64,000 nucleotides of DNA. Source: JBNRMR01 sp050942895 (GTDB lineage Bacteria > Bacillota > Clostridia > Christensenellales > UBA1750). Positions 44,476 through 53,799 of this stretch are shown piece after piece. The notes below the pieces were generated by a model. That model searched no databases. It was not told where the DNA came from and saw only the letters and a program-made list of their open reading frames with translations. Made by a program: the position numbers and the translations under genes. The DNA is taken from contig JBMNOE010000009.1 in the NCBI GenBank assembly GCA_050942895.1, positions 21,072 to 85,071 of the forward strand, written 5' to 3'. Numbering within the stretch: position 1 is the stretch's first letter; each line of letters starts with the position of its first letter.

Positions 44476-45150
44476 TTAAGGCCGGCAATTCTTGCAGGGC
44501 TCATATCCGCTTGATATCGCTTCATCCCTTGTGCACTCAAGATAAACCTTGTTTGAATCCTTCATCTGTTTGACGCTGGAGCATGAGGGGAGATGAAGCT
44601 TCTTTGTATTCTTGTTGGCGATGAAAGAAAAGCTCTGGGGAGTTTCGGTTGAAGTCTGCGTCGGTGAAGGTGTGGATAATACCGTTGCTGTCGGTTGCGG
44701 CGAAGGGGTAGCAGCAGGCGTATTAGCCGAAGCGGTCTCAAGCGGGGCGGATGAGCCGGGGGACCGCGTTGAGGTTTGCGCCGTTGGGGCCGTGGCTAAC
44801 GCCGATGCTGCGGCCACAGTTGGCGCGGGAATCTCCTCCGGAAGAGCAAAGTCCGCCTTTGTGTCCATCTCAAAATCGCTTAATCGTGCTTCGAGCTCTT
44901 CAATTTTCTGCCTTTGCTCTGCATTTTCATCCTGAAGCGCTGCAATTTCAAATCTCATTTCGTTTTCCCTTGTGGAATAATCCGACAAAAGCGCTTCAAA
45001 TGAGCCGGAAACTTCAGCCATGGCATCATCATAGCCATCTTGACGCGCGGCGCTAAGGTCCGCGGATACGCTCTGCGGCGCTTCACAGGCTGTAAGCAAA
45101 ATGCTGGCGGCAACTATCAAAAAGCAAATAACTTTTCGTGCTTTTCGCAT
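44476..45150 (-). CDS. Lipoprotein with coiled coil and C-terminal Ada-like zinc motif
   Basis: 224 residues. Lipoprotein signal with Cys at 22 (SILLTAC). Residues 35-95 form a coiled coil (EIAALQDENAEQRQKIEELE). A 75-residue Ala/Thr/Ser/Pro spacer follows, such as cell-wall proteins use to span peptidoglycan. The last 45 residues, NKNTKKLHLPSCSSVKQM to SGYEPCKNCRP, carry the C...C...CxxC arrangement of the Ada-like metal-binding domain found at the ends of secreted nucleases and competence hydrolases. No catalytic domain is present. Role unknown. The 290 bp upstream (45151-45440) hold no convincing gene. Confidence 0.8.
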   Translation of the reverse strand: MRKARKVICFLIVAASILLTACEAPQSVSADLSAARQDGYDDAMAEVSGSFEALLSDYSTRENEMRFEIAALQDENAEQRQKIEELEARLSDFEMDTKADFALPEEIPAPTVAAASALATAPTAQTSTRSPGSSAPLETASANTPAATPSPQPTATVLSTPSPTQTSTETPQSFSFIANKNTKKLHLPSCSSVKQMKDSNKVYLECTRDEAISSGYEPCKNCRP

Positions 45151-45440
45151 ATATTATCCTCTTTTCAAGTCCTTGCACATTTAATAATACCACGAAAAAC
45201 GTCAGCATACAACCTTATGCCGCAACAATAACGCAGCTTTGCCGAAGCCAAATGTATCGTCGTTATTATTATCCTCATCGTTCACAATATGTGCATCAAT
45301 AAGCCCGTCCGTTATATGGCCTGTTTTAATGCAGTTCACGTTTGCCAATTCGCGGCTTTACCCCTCCAGCCACCGCTCAAGAAAATGGCGCTGCTTTTCA
45401 GCCCCGCCTTACACGGCGTCATTTCCAACATTCGGCCTTT

Positions 45441-48143
45441 CTAAGGCGCATCCTTTTGCATGGGAGCGTCGGCAAAAAAAGCGATGCCCTGTTCTAAATC
45501 AGCGTTCATATAAAGGGACAAGGTCTTTCCTGAAAAGCTTTTCTTCACGTCGATGACTTTCAGCACATGGCTTAAGCAGGCATATTGAGGCAATAATTCG
45601 CCCAGCATATTATCCGCAAAGCACAAAAGGCGCCCCTTGAAAACTGCCCCCGGCTGATCGGGATAAATGGGAAGATAGGCGATATCCGCCTCCACAAGAT
45701 CCTGAAAAAAGTGGGTTCCAAATGACAGCTCGGGAATATAGCCGCGCTTTTCCTTTGCCACCTCTATCAGCGCCGCCGTGTTGCTGATGTCGGAATAGGT
45801 CACGCGAACCCCAAGCTGAATATCGCCCCTGCTTCCCCAGCGCCCGGGCCCTATCAGAACATATTTGCGCCGAGGCAGTAAACCGCCCAGCCTGCCAACA
45901 GCCATGCCCACATCCAGCATGGCCTCTTTTGACGGCAATTCGCCATAGGCATCTGCGTCCACATATACGATGTGGGTTATGCCCTCCAGCCGCGCGTTAG
46001 TGATAAAGCGATTGGCGGTAAAGAGCAGATCATTGGGCGAAAGTTGCGGAATCGGCGCAGGCTCTTTCAGGCTTCCCCTGCTCTGGGCGCGGCACTGAAG
46101 AAGATACATGTGTTTTCCATCGTGGGCGAACTCAATATCCACCGGCGTATTCATTTTCTTCGACAGCTCTGCCAGCATATGCGAAATCATAACCGGCAGT
46201 TTGTTTTTTGCTAATATTCCCTCAAAGGTGATGACCATGTCATCATTTTTAAAATCCAGATCAAAAGCGCTTTTGCTTTCCATCTGCGCCGGGGTGTAGG
46301 TCGATATCATATCGCCGACCGCAGGGGTTTGAGCCCCCCAGTTTTTTAAGAACTCATCAGCCTTAACCGTTTCAAATATACCTTTTTCCAGATTGATCAG
46401 GTCAATGTATTTTTGTGAGTAGCGCTTCACGTCCGAAGGCCTTTGATTTATCCGCATGCCCGGCTGCCCGGGTGAAAACAGCAGCGGATAATCGTCGTTG
46501 ACCCTGTCAACAGACCTTGTGCCCAGGCCCATCACCATGCGTACAAGGCCGCTTTGTCTGTTGATTCTCGCAGACCATCTAAGGGGGTTTTCCGAAAACG
46601 CCACGCCGGAATAAAGAGGCATGAAGTACGGCCCTATCTTTCTGCCCACAACCTCCTGAATCAGCACTCCCATCCTCTCGGTAAAGTGGATGAGCCCCCG
46701 CTCATTCCGATATTGGACGGAGTCCGGATTGTACATGGAGGAATACACCTCCAGCACGGCGTCTGTAAGCTGCTGTAATCGTTCGGCCTTTGACCCCTGG
46801 TTTGCCAAAAACAAGCTCTTATATTTACCGCTGAAGGCTGCGTTTGTCCTGTCCTCCAAAAGGGAGGATGACCTGACTATCATGGGTGAATCGGCAAGGT
46901 CGTCCAGGAGCAGGCTGAGCATCCTTATGGTGTAAGGAGGCAGCCGCCCGCTTTTTACCTTTGAAACCACCTGGCCGTATGTAATGCGCAGATGTTCGGG
47001 AGAGTTGTATTTATATGAATGAAGCTCCTCCAGATGGTTATAGTGGATGAAATCCGTCAGATGATCAGCGGCGATATACCAGGTGCGCGGCGTCTTTATA
47101 TCCGCCAGCAGAGGATTATCCTTGGCGGCAGCCGCCAGCACCTGCTGGGCGATGAATATCCCCGCGCCCTTGCCGCCCACATGGCCGCGGCTTTTGGGTG
47201 AGCCTATGTTTCTTTCCAGCATAGGCTGAAAGTCCTCTATTTTGAATGTGTCCAGCACGAGGTTTATTAGCTGCTCATCATCTGTAAGAAAACGATGGGC
47301 CAGCTCGGAAACCAGCCATGTCTCTGTTAATGCATTGCCGCGGCCGTCCTGCCCCACCATGGCGGCGTATTGGCGCAGGGCGTCCAGTATGTCCGATACA
47401 CTGGCATCGTTTCCTCCCACTGCTTTCACCAGCGCAAAGGCGCGCTCGTCCTGTATCCACCTGTTGAATGTGTCAAGCAGCTCTGAATCCGACATGTATT
47501 TTGTTCCGCCGGCAATCACCTTTCTGATGAGTTCCTGAGTCTCCATCCTGTCCAGCCGCGAAAGAGGCGAGTTGACCTCCCCGTAAAAGGGCATTTTATC
47601 CAGACCGATTTCTTTGAAAAAATCATCGATATCGCCGCTTTGCCCATCGTGGACTAAGCCGCTCAGGTGAAGGCGAAGCTTGTCGCAGATGCGCAGCAGC
47701 ATATCCGGATTGATTCGCAGCAGCATGTCAAAGAGCATCGATATCTTCCGTTCCGAATAAAAAACAAGCCTGGCAATATGGCTTGCAATCGTATCCAGCA
47801 GTCTTATCTCACTGTCCAAAAGTGCGCCGTCGCAGTCCCCAAGGAGCGCCTTTATATAGCCCTGCTGGATATGGCCGGCCTCGTTTGCATCGGTTATTAT
47901 GGGGGTACTGTGCAATATTTCGGCCCTTTCAAAATCCGGCTGAGAATATATATTCCCATTAAGCAATATGCGGACACGGCAGGCCTTTGGGCAAGTAAAT
48001 CCCGGCGGGATGACCTGGGTCAGCGCAGACATCGCCTGAGATATGGTCAGTGTTTTATCCTGGAGCACCTCGTCCACCGCATAGATGCACTCCAACTCTT
48101 TTGCCCGTTCGGTCAAAAGCAGCCATGGCTCGTGTTTGTCCAT
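45441..48143 (-). CDS. PEP/pyruvate-binding domain protein (PEP synthase-like) with N-terminal sensor-like domain
   Basis: 900 residues. The first 150 or so, with a GAF-like pattern, precede a helical linker. The PPDK/PEP-synthase ATP-grasp domain starts about 320 (GGKGAGIFIAQQVL) and includes MIVRSSSLLEDRTNAAFSGK, QEVVGRKIGPYFMP and the late acidic motif DIEFAHDGKHMYLLQCRAQS. The final domain contains LIGPGRWGSRGD. There is no phospho-histidine swivel domain (GGxxSHAA) and no PEP TIM barrel, so it cannot be a complete PEP synthase. A nucleotide-dependent kinase or phosphotransferase role is possible. Directly downstream of glutamate dehydrogenase on the same strand, 125 bp apart. Confidence 0.8.
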   Translation of the reverse strand: MDKHEPWLLLTERAKELECIYAVDEVLQDKTLTISQAMSALTQVIPPGFTCPKACRVRILLNGNIYSQPDFERAEILHSTPIITDANEAGHIQQGYIKALLGDCDGALLDSEIRLLDTIASHIARLVFYSERKISMLFDMLLRINPDMLLRICDKLRLHLSGLVHDGQSGDIDDFFKEIGLDKMPFYGEVNSPLSRLDRMETQELIRKVIAGGTKYMSDSELLDTFNRWIQDERAFALVKAVGGNDASVSDILDALRQYAAMVGQDGRGNALTETWLVSELAHRFLTDDEQLINLVLDTFKIEDFQPMLERNIGSPKSRGHVGGKGAGIFIAQQVLAAAAKDNPLLADIKTPRTWYIAADHLTDFIHYNHLEELHSYKYNSPEHLRITYGQVVSKVKSGRLPPYTIRMLSLLLDDLADSPMIVRSSSLLEDRTNAAFSGKYKSLFLANQGSKAERLQQLTDAVLEVYSSMYNPDSVQYRNERGLIHFTERMGVLIQEVVGRKIGPYFMPLYSGVAFSENPLRWSARINRQSGLVRMVMGLGTRSVDRVNDDYPLLFSPGQPGMRINQRPSDVKRYSQKYIDLINLEKGIFETVKADEFLKNWGAQTPAVGDMISTYTPAQMESKSAFDLDFKNDDMVITFEGILAKNKLPVMISHMLAELSKKMNTPVDIEFAHDGKHMYLLQCRAQSRGSLKEPAPIPQLSPNDLLFTANRFITNARLEGITHIVYVDADAYGELPSKEAMLDVGMAVGRLGGLLPRRKYVLIGPGRWGSRGDIQLGVRVTYSDISNTAALIEVAKEKRGYIPELSFGTHFFQDLVEADIAYLPIYPDQPGAVFKGRLLCFADNMLGELLPQYACLSHVLKVIDVKKSFSGKTLSLYMNADLEQGIAFFADAPMQKDAP

Positions 48144-48268
48144 ATCCCGTCATCCCCTTCCAGCTTCAAAGAAAAGCCTTCAAATGTCAAAGATGCAAGG
48201 GCGCAGGGCGCGAAAATATCATCATGCCCTACGCCCATATCCGTATTTATTATGCTTTCTGTTTTCTA

Positions 48269-49546
48269 TCAGACCCAGCCCCGCTGCTTGATGGCGTTTG
48301 TCACACGGTTGATGGCGATTACATAAGCAGCATCGCGCATGTAAAGATTGCGCTCCTTGGCAAGATTATATACGGCATGGAAGGCCTTGGTCATGTTGTA
48401 GCTGAGCTTTTCAAGAACTTCTTCGAGGCTCCAGAAGTAGTTCATGTTGCACTGCACCTGCTCGAAATAGCTGCATGTGACGCCGCCCGCATTGCACAGA
48501 AAGTCGGGAATGAGCAGAAGGCCGCGCTCTTTTATCAGGCTGTCGCAGTCAGGCGTTGTGGGGCCGTTGGCAGCTTCGCAGAGGACGCGCACCTTTTTTG
48601 ATATTTTAGGGAATGTGGCGGGGGTAATCTGGTTTTCCAAGGCCGCGGGGATAAGTATATCCACGTCCTCCGACAGCCATGCGTCTCCCGGCAGCACTTC
48701 GTAGCCAAGGGCCTTCGCTTTTTCCTTGTCGATGCCGCCAAATGAATCCTTTATCCCGGCCAGCTGGGCGACATCGCAGCCGCTCTTGTTGCGGAATGTG
48801 TAGGCTGCGCTGTCCTTCTGGTCCCAGCAGGAAACACAGATGACCTTGCCGCCAAGATCTGAGTAAGCTCTGGCAGCGTACTCTGCCACATTGCCGAAGC
48901 CCTGGATGCTGGCAGTCGTGGCCGTAATGTCGATTTCCTCCGCCTCCAACAGGGCTTTAAGCATATACACAACGCCGTAGCCGGTGGCCTGAGTGCGCCC
49001 CAAAGAGCCGCCCATGCCCACTGGCTTGCCGGTGATAACGCCCGGATACCGGCCTGCGGCGAGGGTTTCGTATTCGTCCATCATCCACAGCATGTGCTGC
49101 CCGTTTGTCATGACATCGGGTGCAGGCACGTCGATGTTTGGGCCTATCTGGGAGAAAGACTGGCGGATATAGCCGCGGCAAAGGCGTTCCTGCTCTGCAA
49201 GGGACAGATTATGCGGATCGCAAACCACGCCGCCCTTTCCCCCGCCCAGTGGAATGCCCACAACCGCGCACTTCCAGGTCATCCACATGGACAGGGCGCG
49301 AACGGTATCGGCAGTCTCGTGGGGGTGAAAGCGGATGCCGCCCTTGGCCGGGCCCAGCGCATCGTTATGCTTAATGCGGAAAGCCTTGAACACCTGGGTG
49401 GAGCCATCATCCATTTTCACGGGGATGGTAAAGTGAAACTCCTTCATCGGCTGCCTGAGCAGATCCCTGGCACCCTGGTCAAGGTCCAAAAACTCAGCAA
49501 CATTATCAAACTGAGCCTGAGCATTTTCATATGGATTATAAGCCAT
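48269..49546 (-). CDS. gdhA: Glu/Leu/Phe/Val dehydrogenase (glutamate dehydrogenase)
   Basis: 425 residues, a hexameric-type dehydrogenase that interconverts glutamate with 2-oxoglutarate and ammonia. The catalytic lysine lies in the conserved PLGGGKGGV near residue 105. The N-terminal substrate domain has KGGIRFHP, and the Rossmann domain begins SIQGFGNVAEYAAR. Length and the YNPYENAQAQFDNVAEFL start fit the NAD-linked RocG/GudB/GdhA group. AAAGGA precedes ATG 49546. A strong promoter lies at 49582-49610. Probable role: fermentation of amino acids. Confidence 0.93.
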   Translation of the reverse strand: MAYNPYENAQAQFDNVAEFLDLDQGARDLLRQPMKEFHFTIPVKMDDGSTQVFKAFRIKHNDALGPAKGGIRFHPHETADTVRALSMWMTWKCAVVGIPLGGGKGGVVCDPHNLSLAEQERLCRGYIRQSFSQIGPNIDVPAPDVMTNGQHMLWMMDEYETLAAGRYPGVITGKPVGMGGSLGRTQATGYGVVYMLKALLEAEEIDITATTASIQGFGNVAEYAARAYSDLGGKVICVSCWDQKDSAAYTFRNKSGCDVAQLAGIKDSFGGIDKEKAKALGYEVLPGDAWLSEDVDILIPAALENQITPATFPKISKKVRVLCEAANGPTTPDCDSLIKERGLLLIPDFLCNAGGVTCSYFEQVQCNMNYFWSLEEVLEKLSYNMTKAFHAVYNLAKERNLYMRDAAYVIAINRVTNAIKQRGWV

Positions 49547-49581
49547 TACAACATATCCTTTCCTGTTTGCAATTATTAATT

Positions 49582-49610
49582 ATTATACTTTGCCTGATAG
49601 CTTTGGTCAA
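49582..49610 (-). promoter_or_regulatory. Sigma-A promoter of gdhA
   Basis: Minus-strand -35 TTGACC (49605-49610), 17-nt spacer, perfect -10 TATAAT (49582-49587), 36 bp before the start. From 49611 to 49840 I see no gene. Confidence 0.75.
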
Positions 49611-49840
49611 TAGAGCCGCCTCCTCAAATTTCTTGACGGAACGGCACTGGATGCGGCTTTTCACCGGCCTTTTCATCATCTGTGAAAACAGGGGTGAATA
49701 TTTTCTCTTCTTCTCATGCATAATTACACATAATAAAGCTATAAAAAAGAGGTAAAAGATATCAGCAGCTTTAGATCGCCGGCAAAACAGCTCAGACAAA
49801 AGGCATTGGCAAAACCCCGGCAAAAAAGCTGAAAAGGGTT

Positions 49841-49897
49841 AAAACAAAACCAAAGCTCGGCTCCCTGCGGCAGAGAGCGGCCCTGGCTTTTGTTTTA
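49841..49897 (-). terminator. Terminator of the DUF488 gene
   Basis: Minus strand: AAAACAAAAGCC pairs with GGTTTTGTTTT (one mismatch), enclosing GCTC-CCT/AGG-GAGC-type inner pairing. The A/T-rich arms make it bidirectional. Confidence 0.6.
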
Positions 49898-49917
49898 TGA
49901 GACGTATATGACGGCTT

Positions 49918-50289
49918 CTAAACAATACCCTTTGATTTCTCTTCCAGATATTCCTTCAGTATAATCGCATGGTTGATCTGAGGATCTCTCGCTCCATACA
50001 GCAGCGTGACAGTTCCTTCCTTGCTTTGCAAGATAATATCCCTGACGGTTGCCTGAGCTTCGGCGCTTGCATCCAGCTCAGCCCGGTAAAGCGCGGCAAA
50101 TTCCGGAAAGTTTTCTGCCTTGTGTCCGAACCACGTCCGAAGCTGACTGCTGGGCGTCAATTCTTTTGTCCACCCGTCCAGACGCGCAGCCTCCTTTGAA
50201 ACACCCCTGGGCCACAGACGGTCCACCAGCAAGCGCAAGCCATCGCTTTCCTGAACGGAATCATATATTCGTTTTATTTGGATAGCCAC
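49918..50289 (-). CDS. DUF488 family protein (YeaO-like)
   Basis: 123 residues, cytosolic. Features of the family are the start IQIKRIYDS, the LLVDRLWPRGVSKE motif near residue 20, ELTPSSQLRTWFGH near 45 and the central VTLLYGARDP near 93. The conserved Arg and Trp residues are in place. Function is unknown in the family; structures resemble a nucleotide-binding fold. It is likely in one transcript with the small upstream membrane gene, 2 bp away. Confidence 0.88.
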   Translation of the reverse strand: MAIQIKRIYDSVQESDGLRLLVDRLWPRGVSKEAARLDGWTKELTPSSQLRTWFGHKAENFPEFAALYRAELDASAEAQATVRDIILQSKEGTVTLLYGARDPQINHAIILKEYLEEKSKGIV

Positions 50290-50291
50290 CC

Positions 50292-50531
50292 TTATTCGCC
50301 TCTCCCTTTTTGTTTTTTGATAATCTTCCCGGCCGGCCGTTCGCCTTTCTTCTGCATGTCATGAACCCTTATTAAATTATAGCATATATGCCCAGAAGTA
50401 AAAGGCCTGTAAAAATAATCCTCCCGCTGCTTTAAATACTTTATCAATGGCACAATAATTTGTAGCAATAGGGCTATAAATAGCAAAGCAACAAGAATCA
50501 GTTGCGGATATTTCATCGCCGAGCAAAGCAA
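50292..50531 (-). CDS. Small single-pass membrane protein
   Basis: 79 residues, one helix (LILVALLFIALLLQIIVPLI) then a basic tail. Start TTG 50531 lies 6 nt after AGGAG, while ATG 50516 has no ribosome site. Encoded 2 bp before the DUF488 gene on the same strand. No family recognised; coding status uncertain. Confidence 0.4.
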   Translation of the reverse strand: MLCSAMKYPQLILVALLFIALLLQIIVPLIKYLKQREDYFYRPFTSGHICYNLIRVHDMQKKGERPAGKIIKKQKGRGE

Positions 50532-50994
50532 ACTCTGCTCCTAAACAACGCCATCAAAGGTATTTGTATAAGCAGTGCAAAAAACCGCAAGCTACTACAA
50601 GCTGTTTGGGTATTTGGAATTGCCGAAGATGAGCAGGAAAGAGACCATCTTACTTATCTTAAGAATTTCGGCAGGAACGAGACAGGCCGGCACGCCCCGT
50701 GAATATTCTGCTGCCCCGTGCTGCCAAAAGGATGCGCACTGAAGGGGATTAATAATAAAACCGCTTCTAAAATAGAAAATGCCTGCATTCATCATTGCAA
50801 TATAAGTCCCGGCAATAATGGGGAAAATCCCACTAAGCAAGCTGTTTAATTTGGGTATTAGAGTTTGGAAGTTATCGGCTGTACCAGCATTTCCATAAAA
50901 AAGAAAGAGTTAAAAATCCGGACAGAGGTCACCCCAATTTAGTGATGAAGAAACCCCTTTGAAACCCTAAAACCTCTTGATTAGTAGAAGTTTA
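50532..50994. other. AT-rich stretch, possible remnant of a membrane protein gene
   Basis: 463 bp. One minus-strand frame (50595-50840) encodes a hydrophobic start (GIFPIIAGTYIAMMNAGIFYF) and a charged end, but has no clear ribosome site and no family match. The rest has stops in all frames. It looks like a decayed gene at the edge of the AT-rich island. Confidence 0.25.
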
Positions 50995-51846
50995 TCAATC
51001 GCTGAATATATTGATGTCCGCAAACATTTTGTGAAGCTTATGCTCGTCAAACGGGAGATATTCTGCAATTGTAAATCCGACAACATCGGCATTTTCGATT
51101 ATACACTTCAGCACGCTGGAGAGCTTTTCCATCGTCATCCTTCCGCTGCCACTGCCATCTCCAACCAGATCTTTGTTTGCGAAATAGGTAGAGTGAAAAA
51201 GACTCGCATCCAGCACATCGATATCAAGATGAATTAATATGTGGTCAAAGCGACGAAAGAATTTCTTGATCTCATCATCAGATATAAAAGACTCTGTCTG
51301 CACTTTGTAATCCACAGCCATATCCTTGAGAAACTTCTCCTGATAGCTGTGCAGGTCTTGTAATCCAACATACAAAATTTCATCCGCTTCGAATTTTCTA
51401 TTCTTCATCAGACCGGAAAGTGTGGTATCCCCATGACCCATGAGCGAGCCAAGTACCATCGCATGGGCATTAGGGTATCCATCCTCCACAGTGGATACAT
51501 CCGGATGCGTATCAATCCAGACAATACCAACGTTGTCGTAGATTCCATGCAGATAATCAAATGGAGCTTGTGAAACAATACAATTGCCTCCAATTGTAAT
51601 AATCCTGCCCGGTTTGGCAGCCTCAATAACGTCAGTGGCCTTCCTTATTCCAGCGACGACCTCATCTTTGGCATAAATGCCATCTGTCACATTGCGTTCC
51701 TTCCCATTGGGCGGAGCAATTCTTACTTCCAGCAAAGGCTGGTTTTCATTTTCGGGAAGAATATGTGCGAGCAGTTTTGCACCGAAATAATATGTTTCTA
51801 ATCCACCGCTTAAATAATCTGGGTACAATAATCTAATTGTTTTCAT
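50995..51846 (-). CDS. Arginase-family (ureohydrolase-like) protein with altered metal site
   Basis: 283 residues in the arginase/agmatinase/formiminoglutamase fold. Two manganese motifs are intact: DTHPDVST (canonical DAHxD) and HLDIDVLDAS (DxDxxD). The first motif, normally GGDHS with a metal-ligand His, reads GGNCIVS, so that His is Cys. That may shift the metal or abolish hydrolysis. AT-rich compared with its neighbours, and alone after a decayed stretch, so probably acquired. It may act on a guanidino compound or be a non-catalytic relative. Confidence 0.8.
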   Translation of the reverse strand: MKTIRLLYPDYLSGGLETYYFGAKLLAHILPENENQPLLEVRIAPPNGKERNVTDGIYAKDEVVAGIRKATDVIEAAKPGRIITIGGNCIVSQAPFDYLHGIYDNVGIVWIDTHPDVSTVEDGYPNAHAMVLGSLMGHGDTTLSGLMKNRKFEADEILYVGLQDLHSYQEKFLKDMAVDYKVQTESFISDDEIKKFFRRFDHILIHLDIDVLDASLFHSTYFANKDLVGDGSGSGRMTMEKLSSVLKCIIENADVVGFTIAEYLPFDEHKLHKMFADINIFSD

Positions 51847-52083
51847 ATGTTCCCTCCTTGGTCACCAGTCTATTATTTCTGAAATCTAACCTGATACAGA
51901 CTATTATATCATATCACAAAAGCATCATGCTATAAGCTGTCACGAAATATGCACGCCATATCCAAACAATATCGACTTCAGATCGCATACCGCTTCCTTG
52001 AATGCAAAACCGCAGCTACTGTTGAGATTGCTGCGGCCAGAAGCTACAGGCGCAAAACTCATGGCCTGGTTTTTGTTTATTTT
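51847..52083. other. Intergenic, no gene seen
   Basis: Holds the 5' region of the arginase-like gene (minus strand AGGAGGGAAC just before its start) and nothing else I can support. Confidence 0.4.
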
Positions 52084-52330
52084 ATGGATGTGGTTTTGAT
52101 TTCAATCTGCTCCGCTGCAAGGCTATTGCTGCGAAACGCCTCATCTGCCTTAACGGCAACCTCGCTGTGGGCCTTGCTTGCCAAAACATATAGCGCCCAA
52201 TGGCATCGGCCAAGGTCTTACTCATCATGCTTCTCCCATTCTTGTCTTTCAGGCTGTTGACCAGTTCAACAACCCTGTCTGCTTGTTCCTTTGAGCGCTT
52301 TACCATATCAGAGGACAGGGAAGATTTGGG
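52084..52330 (-). pseudogene. Frameshifted remnant of an unknown helical protein
   Basis: The first frame reads SSDMVKRSKEQADRVVELVN and KDKNGRSMMSKTLADAIG. A second frame takes over with LASKAHSEVAVKADEAFRSN and AEQIEIKTTSIK to a stop near 52084. Both have helical protein-like composition, so a shift near 52190 is likely. No family recognised. Confidence 0.3.
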
Positions 52331-53135
52331 TTGAAGCCCAACTTCCAATCTAAAAAGGTTGCTATTGTTGGTGGTGGGGCCGCAGGTCTGGAGGCAGCAA
52401 GAACATCTGCAATAAGAGGACATCAATTCACCCTTTTGAAAAGGGTTGTTGTCTTGGTGGCAATCTTGTTCCTGGAGGCTCCCATACCTTTAAAAAAGAA
52501 GTTCGTGATTTAAATGCATGGTATCAATTACAACTCAAAAAATTGAATGTAAATGTGCAGTTAAATAAAGAGATTTCAGCAGAAGAATTAAAACAGATAA
52601 AAGTAGATGTCATCATTCTTGCAACTGGTGCATCGCCAATTATTCCATCAATAGATGGAATCCATAATTTCAAAGTATTAAATTGCATGGAGGCATTGGC
52701 TTCACCGGAAAAAATTGGTAAGGAAGTTGCTGTTATTGGCGGGGGTTAGCTGGATGTGAAATGGCTCTTGAATATATTTAAGAGGGAAAAGAAGTTACAA
52801 TTGTAGAGGCATTAGATGAAATTCTTTCTGCAGGAATACACTCCCCAATACCTAACCGTCAAATGTTATTAGAAATGTTTGAGCATTATCAAGTAAACAT
52901 TTTGGCCGGACACAAACTAACCGCTGTTAAAGATGATAGAATCGTTTTGCGGTCAGGCAACACGGAATCAGAATTGGAAGTAGATTCTGTGGTAGTTGCA
53001 GTAGGCTTTAAGTAACTGGCATCCATGGGTCGGCAACTTGCAAACAGTGGACCTCTGTTTATGAAATTGGGGACATCAAGTAGCAACTATATTAAGAGCC
53101 ATTTGGGAGGGCTACGAAGCAGTAAACAATATTTA
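52331..53135 (+). pseudogene. Degraded NADH:flavin oxidoreductase C-terminal domain (FadH/BaiCD-like)
   Basis: Pieces in several frames rebuild the FAD/NAD-binding half of an old-yellow-enzyme-type oxidoreductase: KVAIVGGGAAGLEAARTSAI (FAD), then VNVQLNKEISAEELKQIKVD and VIILATGASPIIPSIDGIHN, then GKEVAVIGGG (NAD), ALEYI-EGKEVTIVEALDEI, and ESELEVDSVVVAVGFK. Stops occur at about 52512, 52747 and 53014, and the N-terminal TIM barrel with the FMN site is absent. AT-rich. Dead gene of probable foreign origin. Confidence 0.8.
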
Positions 53136-53162
53136 ACTGTGTTGTTTCAGTAAGCATAGTAT

Positions 53163-53515
53163 TAAGCTGTAGAAGAAGCAGCAATGAAGTTTGTAAAAAC
53201 TGTCGCGGAGGGAACTAACTCCTATGCAAAAGAGTTGTTCCATGATGAAGCAGTATTATTTAGCTATTTGGATGGAGAATTTGAACACGGTTCAATTCAA
53301 GCATTCTGTGAAAATGCAGATAAAGCAGGAGGCGACGCGATTTTTAAAGCTCTTGTCGATGTAGTTGCTGTAGAATAAACATTGGCTATTGTGCGTGTTA
53401 TTGAAAAGAACTGGCAAGGGCGTGTTGATTTAACTGATTACTTGCTCCTACTTAAAATGAATGACGAATGGAAATGTGTTGCAAAAGCATATAAGCAAAA
53501 TTCCGATACAGTTTA
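53163..53515 (+). pseudogene. NTF2-like/lumazine-binding family protein with internal stop
   Basis: One reading frame is interrupted by TAA at 53376-53378. Before it: EEAAMKFVKTVAEGTNSYAK and LFHDEAVLFSYLDGEFEHGS. After it: TLAIVRVIEKNWQGRVDLTD and LLLLKMNDEWKCVAKAYKQN. Together this is a complete SnoaL/NTF2-like beta-sheet protein of about 115 residues. A single GAA to TAA change would explain the break. Confidence 0.7.
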
Positions 53516-53538
53516 GAAGAACTAAATCCATGAATTAT

Positions 53539-53760
53539 TTATTCGGAAATTTAGCGTTTTTATGAATATCCCCCCCTTTGCACATACTGTCTGAAATAGG
53601 CATGAGCGATTTCCCTCGTTCCGTTAGATTATATTCTACTTTTGGAGGTATCTGCGAATATTCTTCACGGTAAACAAGCCCATCTGTTTCCAGCTCTTTT
53701 AACATCATGCTTAATGTTTTGTGGGAAGTTTTTTGATGTGCTCCTTCATTTCATTATAGC
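53539..53760 (-). pseudogene. Truncated, frameshifted HxlR-type regulator
   Basis: On the minus strand one frame gives KTLSMMLKELETDGLVYREE and YSQIPPKVEYNLTERGKSLM, the wing and recognition-helix half of the HxlR winged helix, ending in a stop near 53539. The N-terminal helices lie partly in another frame (GYNEMKEHIK) and the start is missing. Probably the former regulator of the adjacent oxidoreductase gene, a common pairing. Confidence 0.65.
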
Positions 53761-53799
53761 CCATGCTCTTGGTACAGGCGGTAGGAAGTTCCGCGTATG

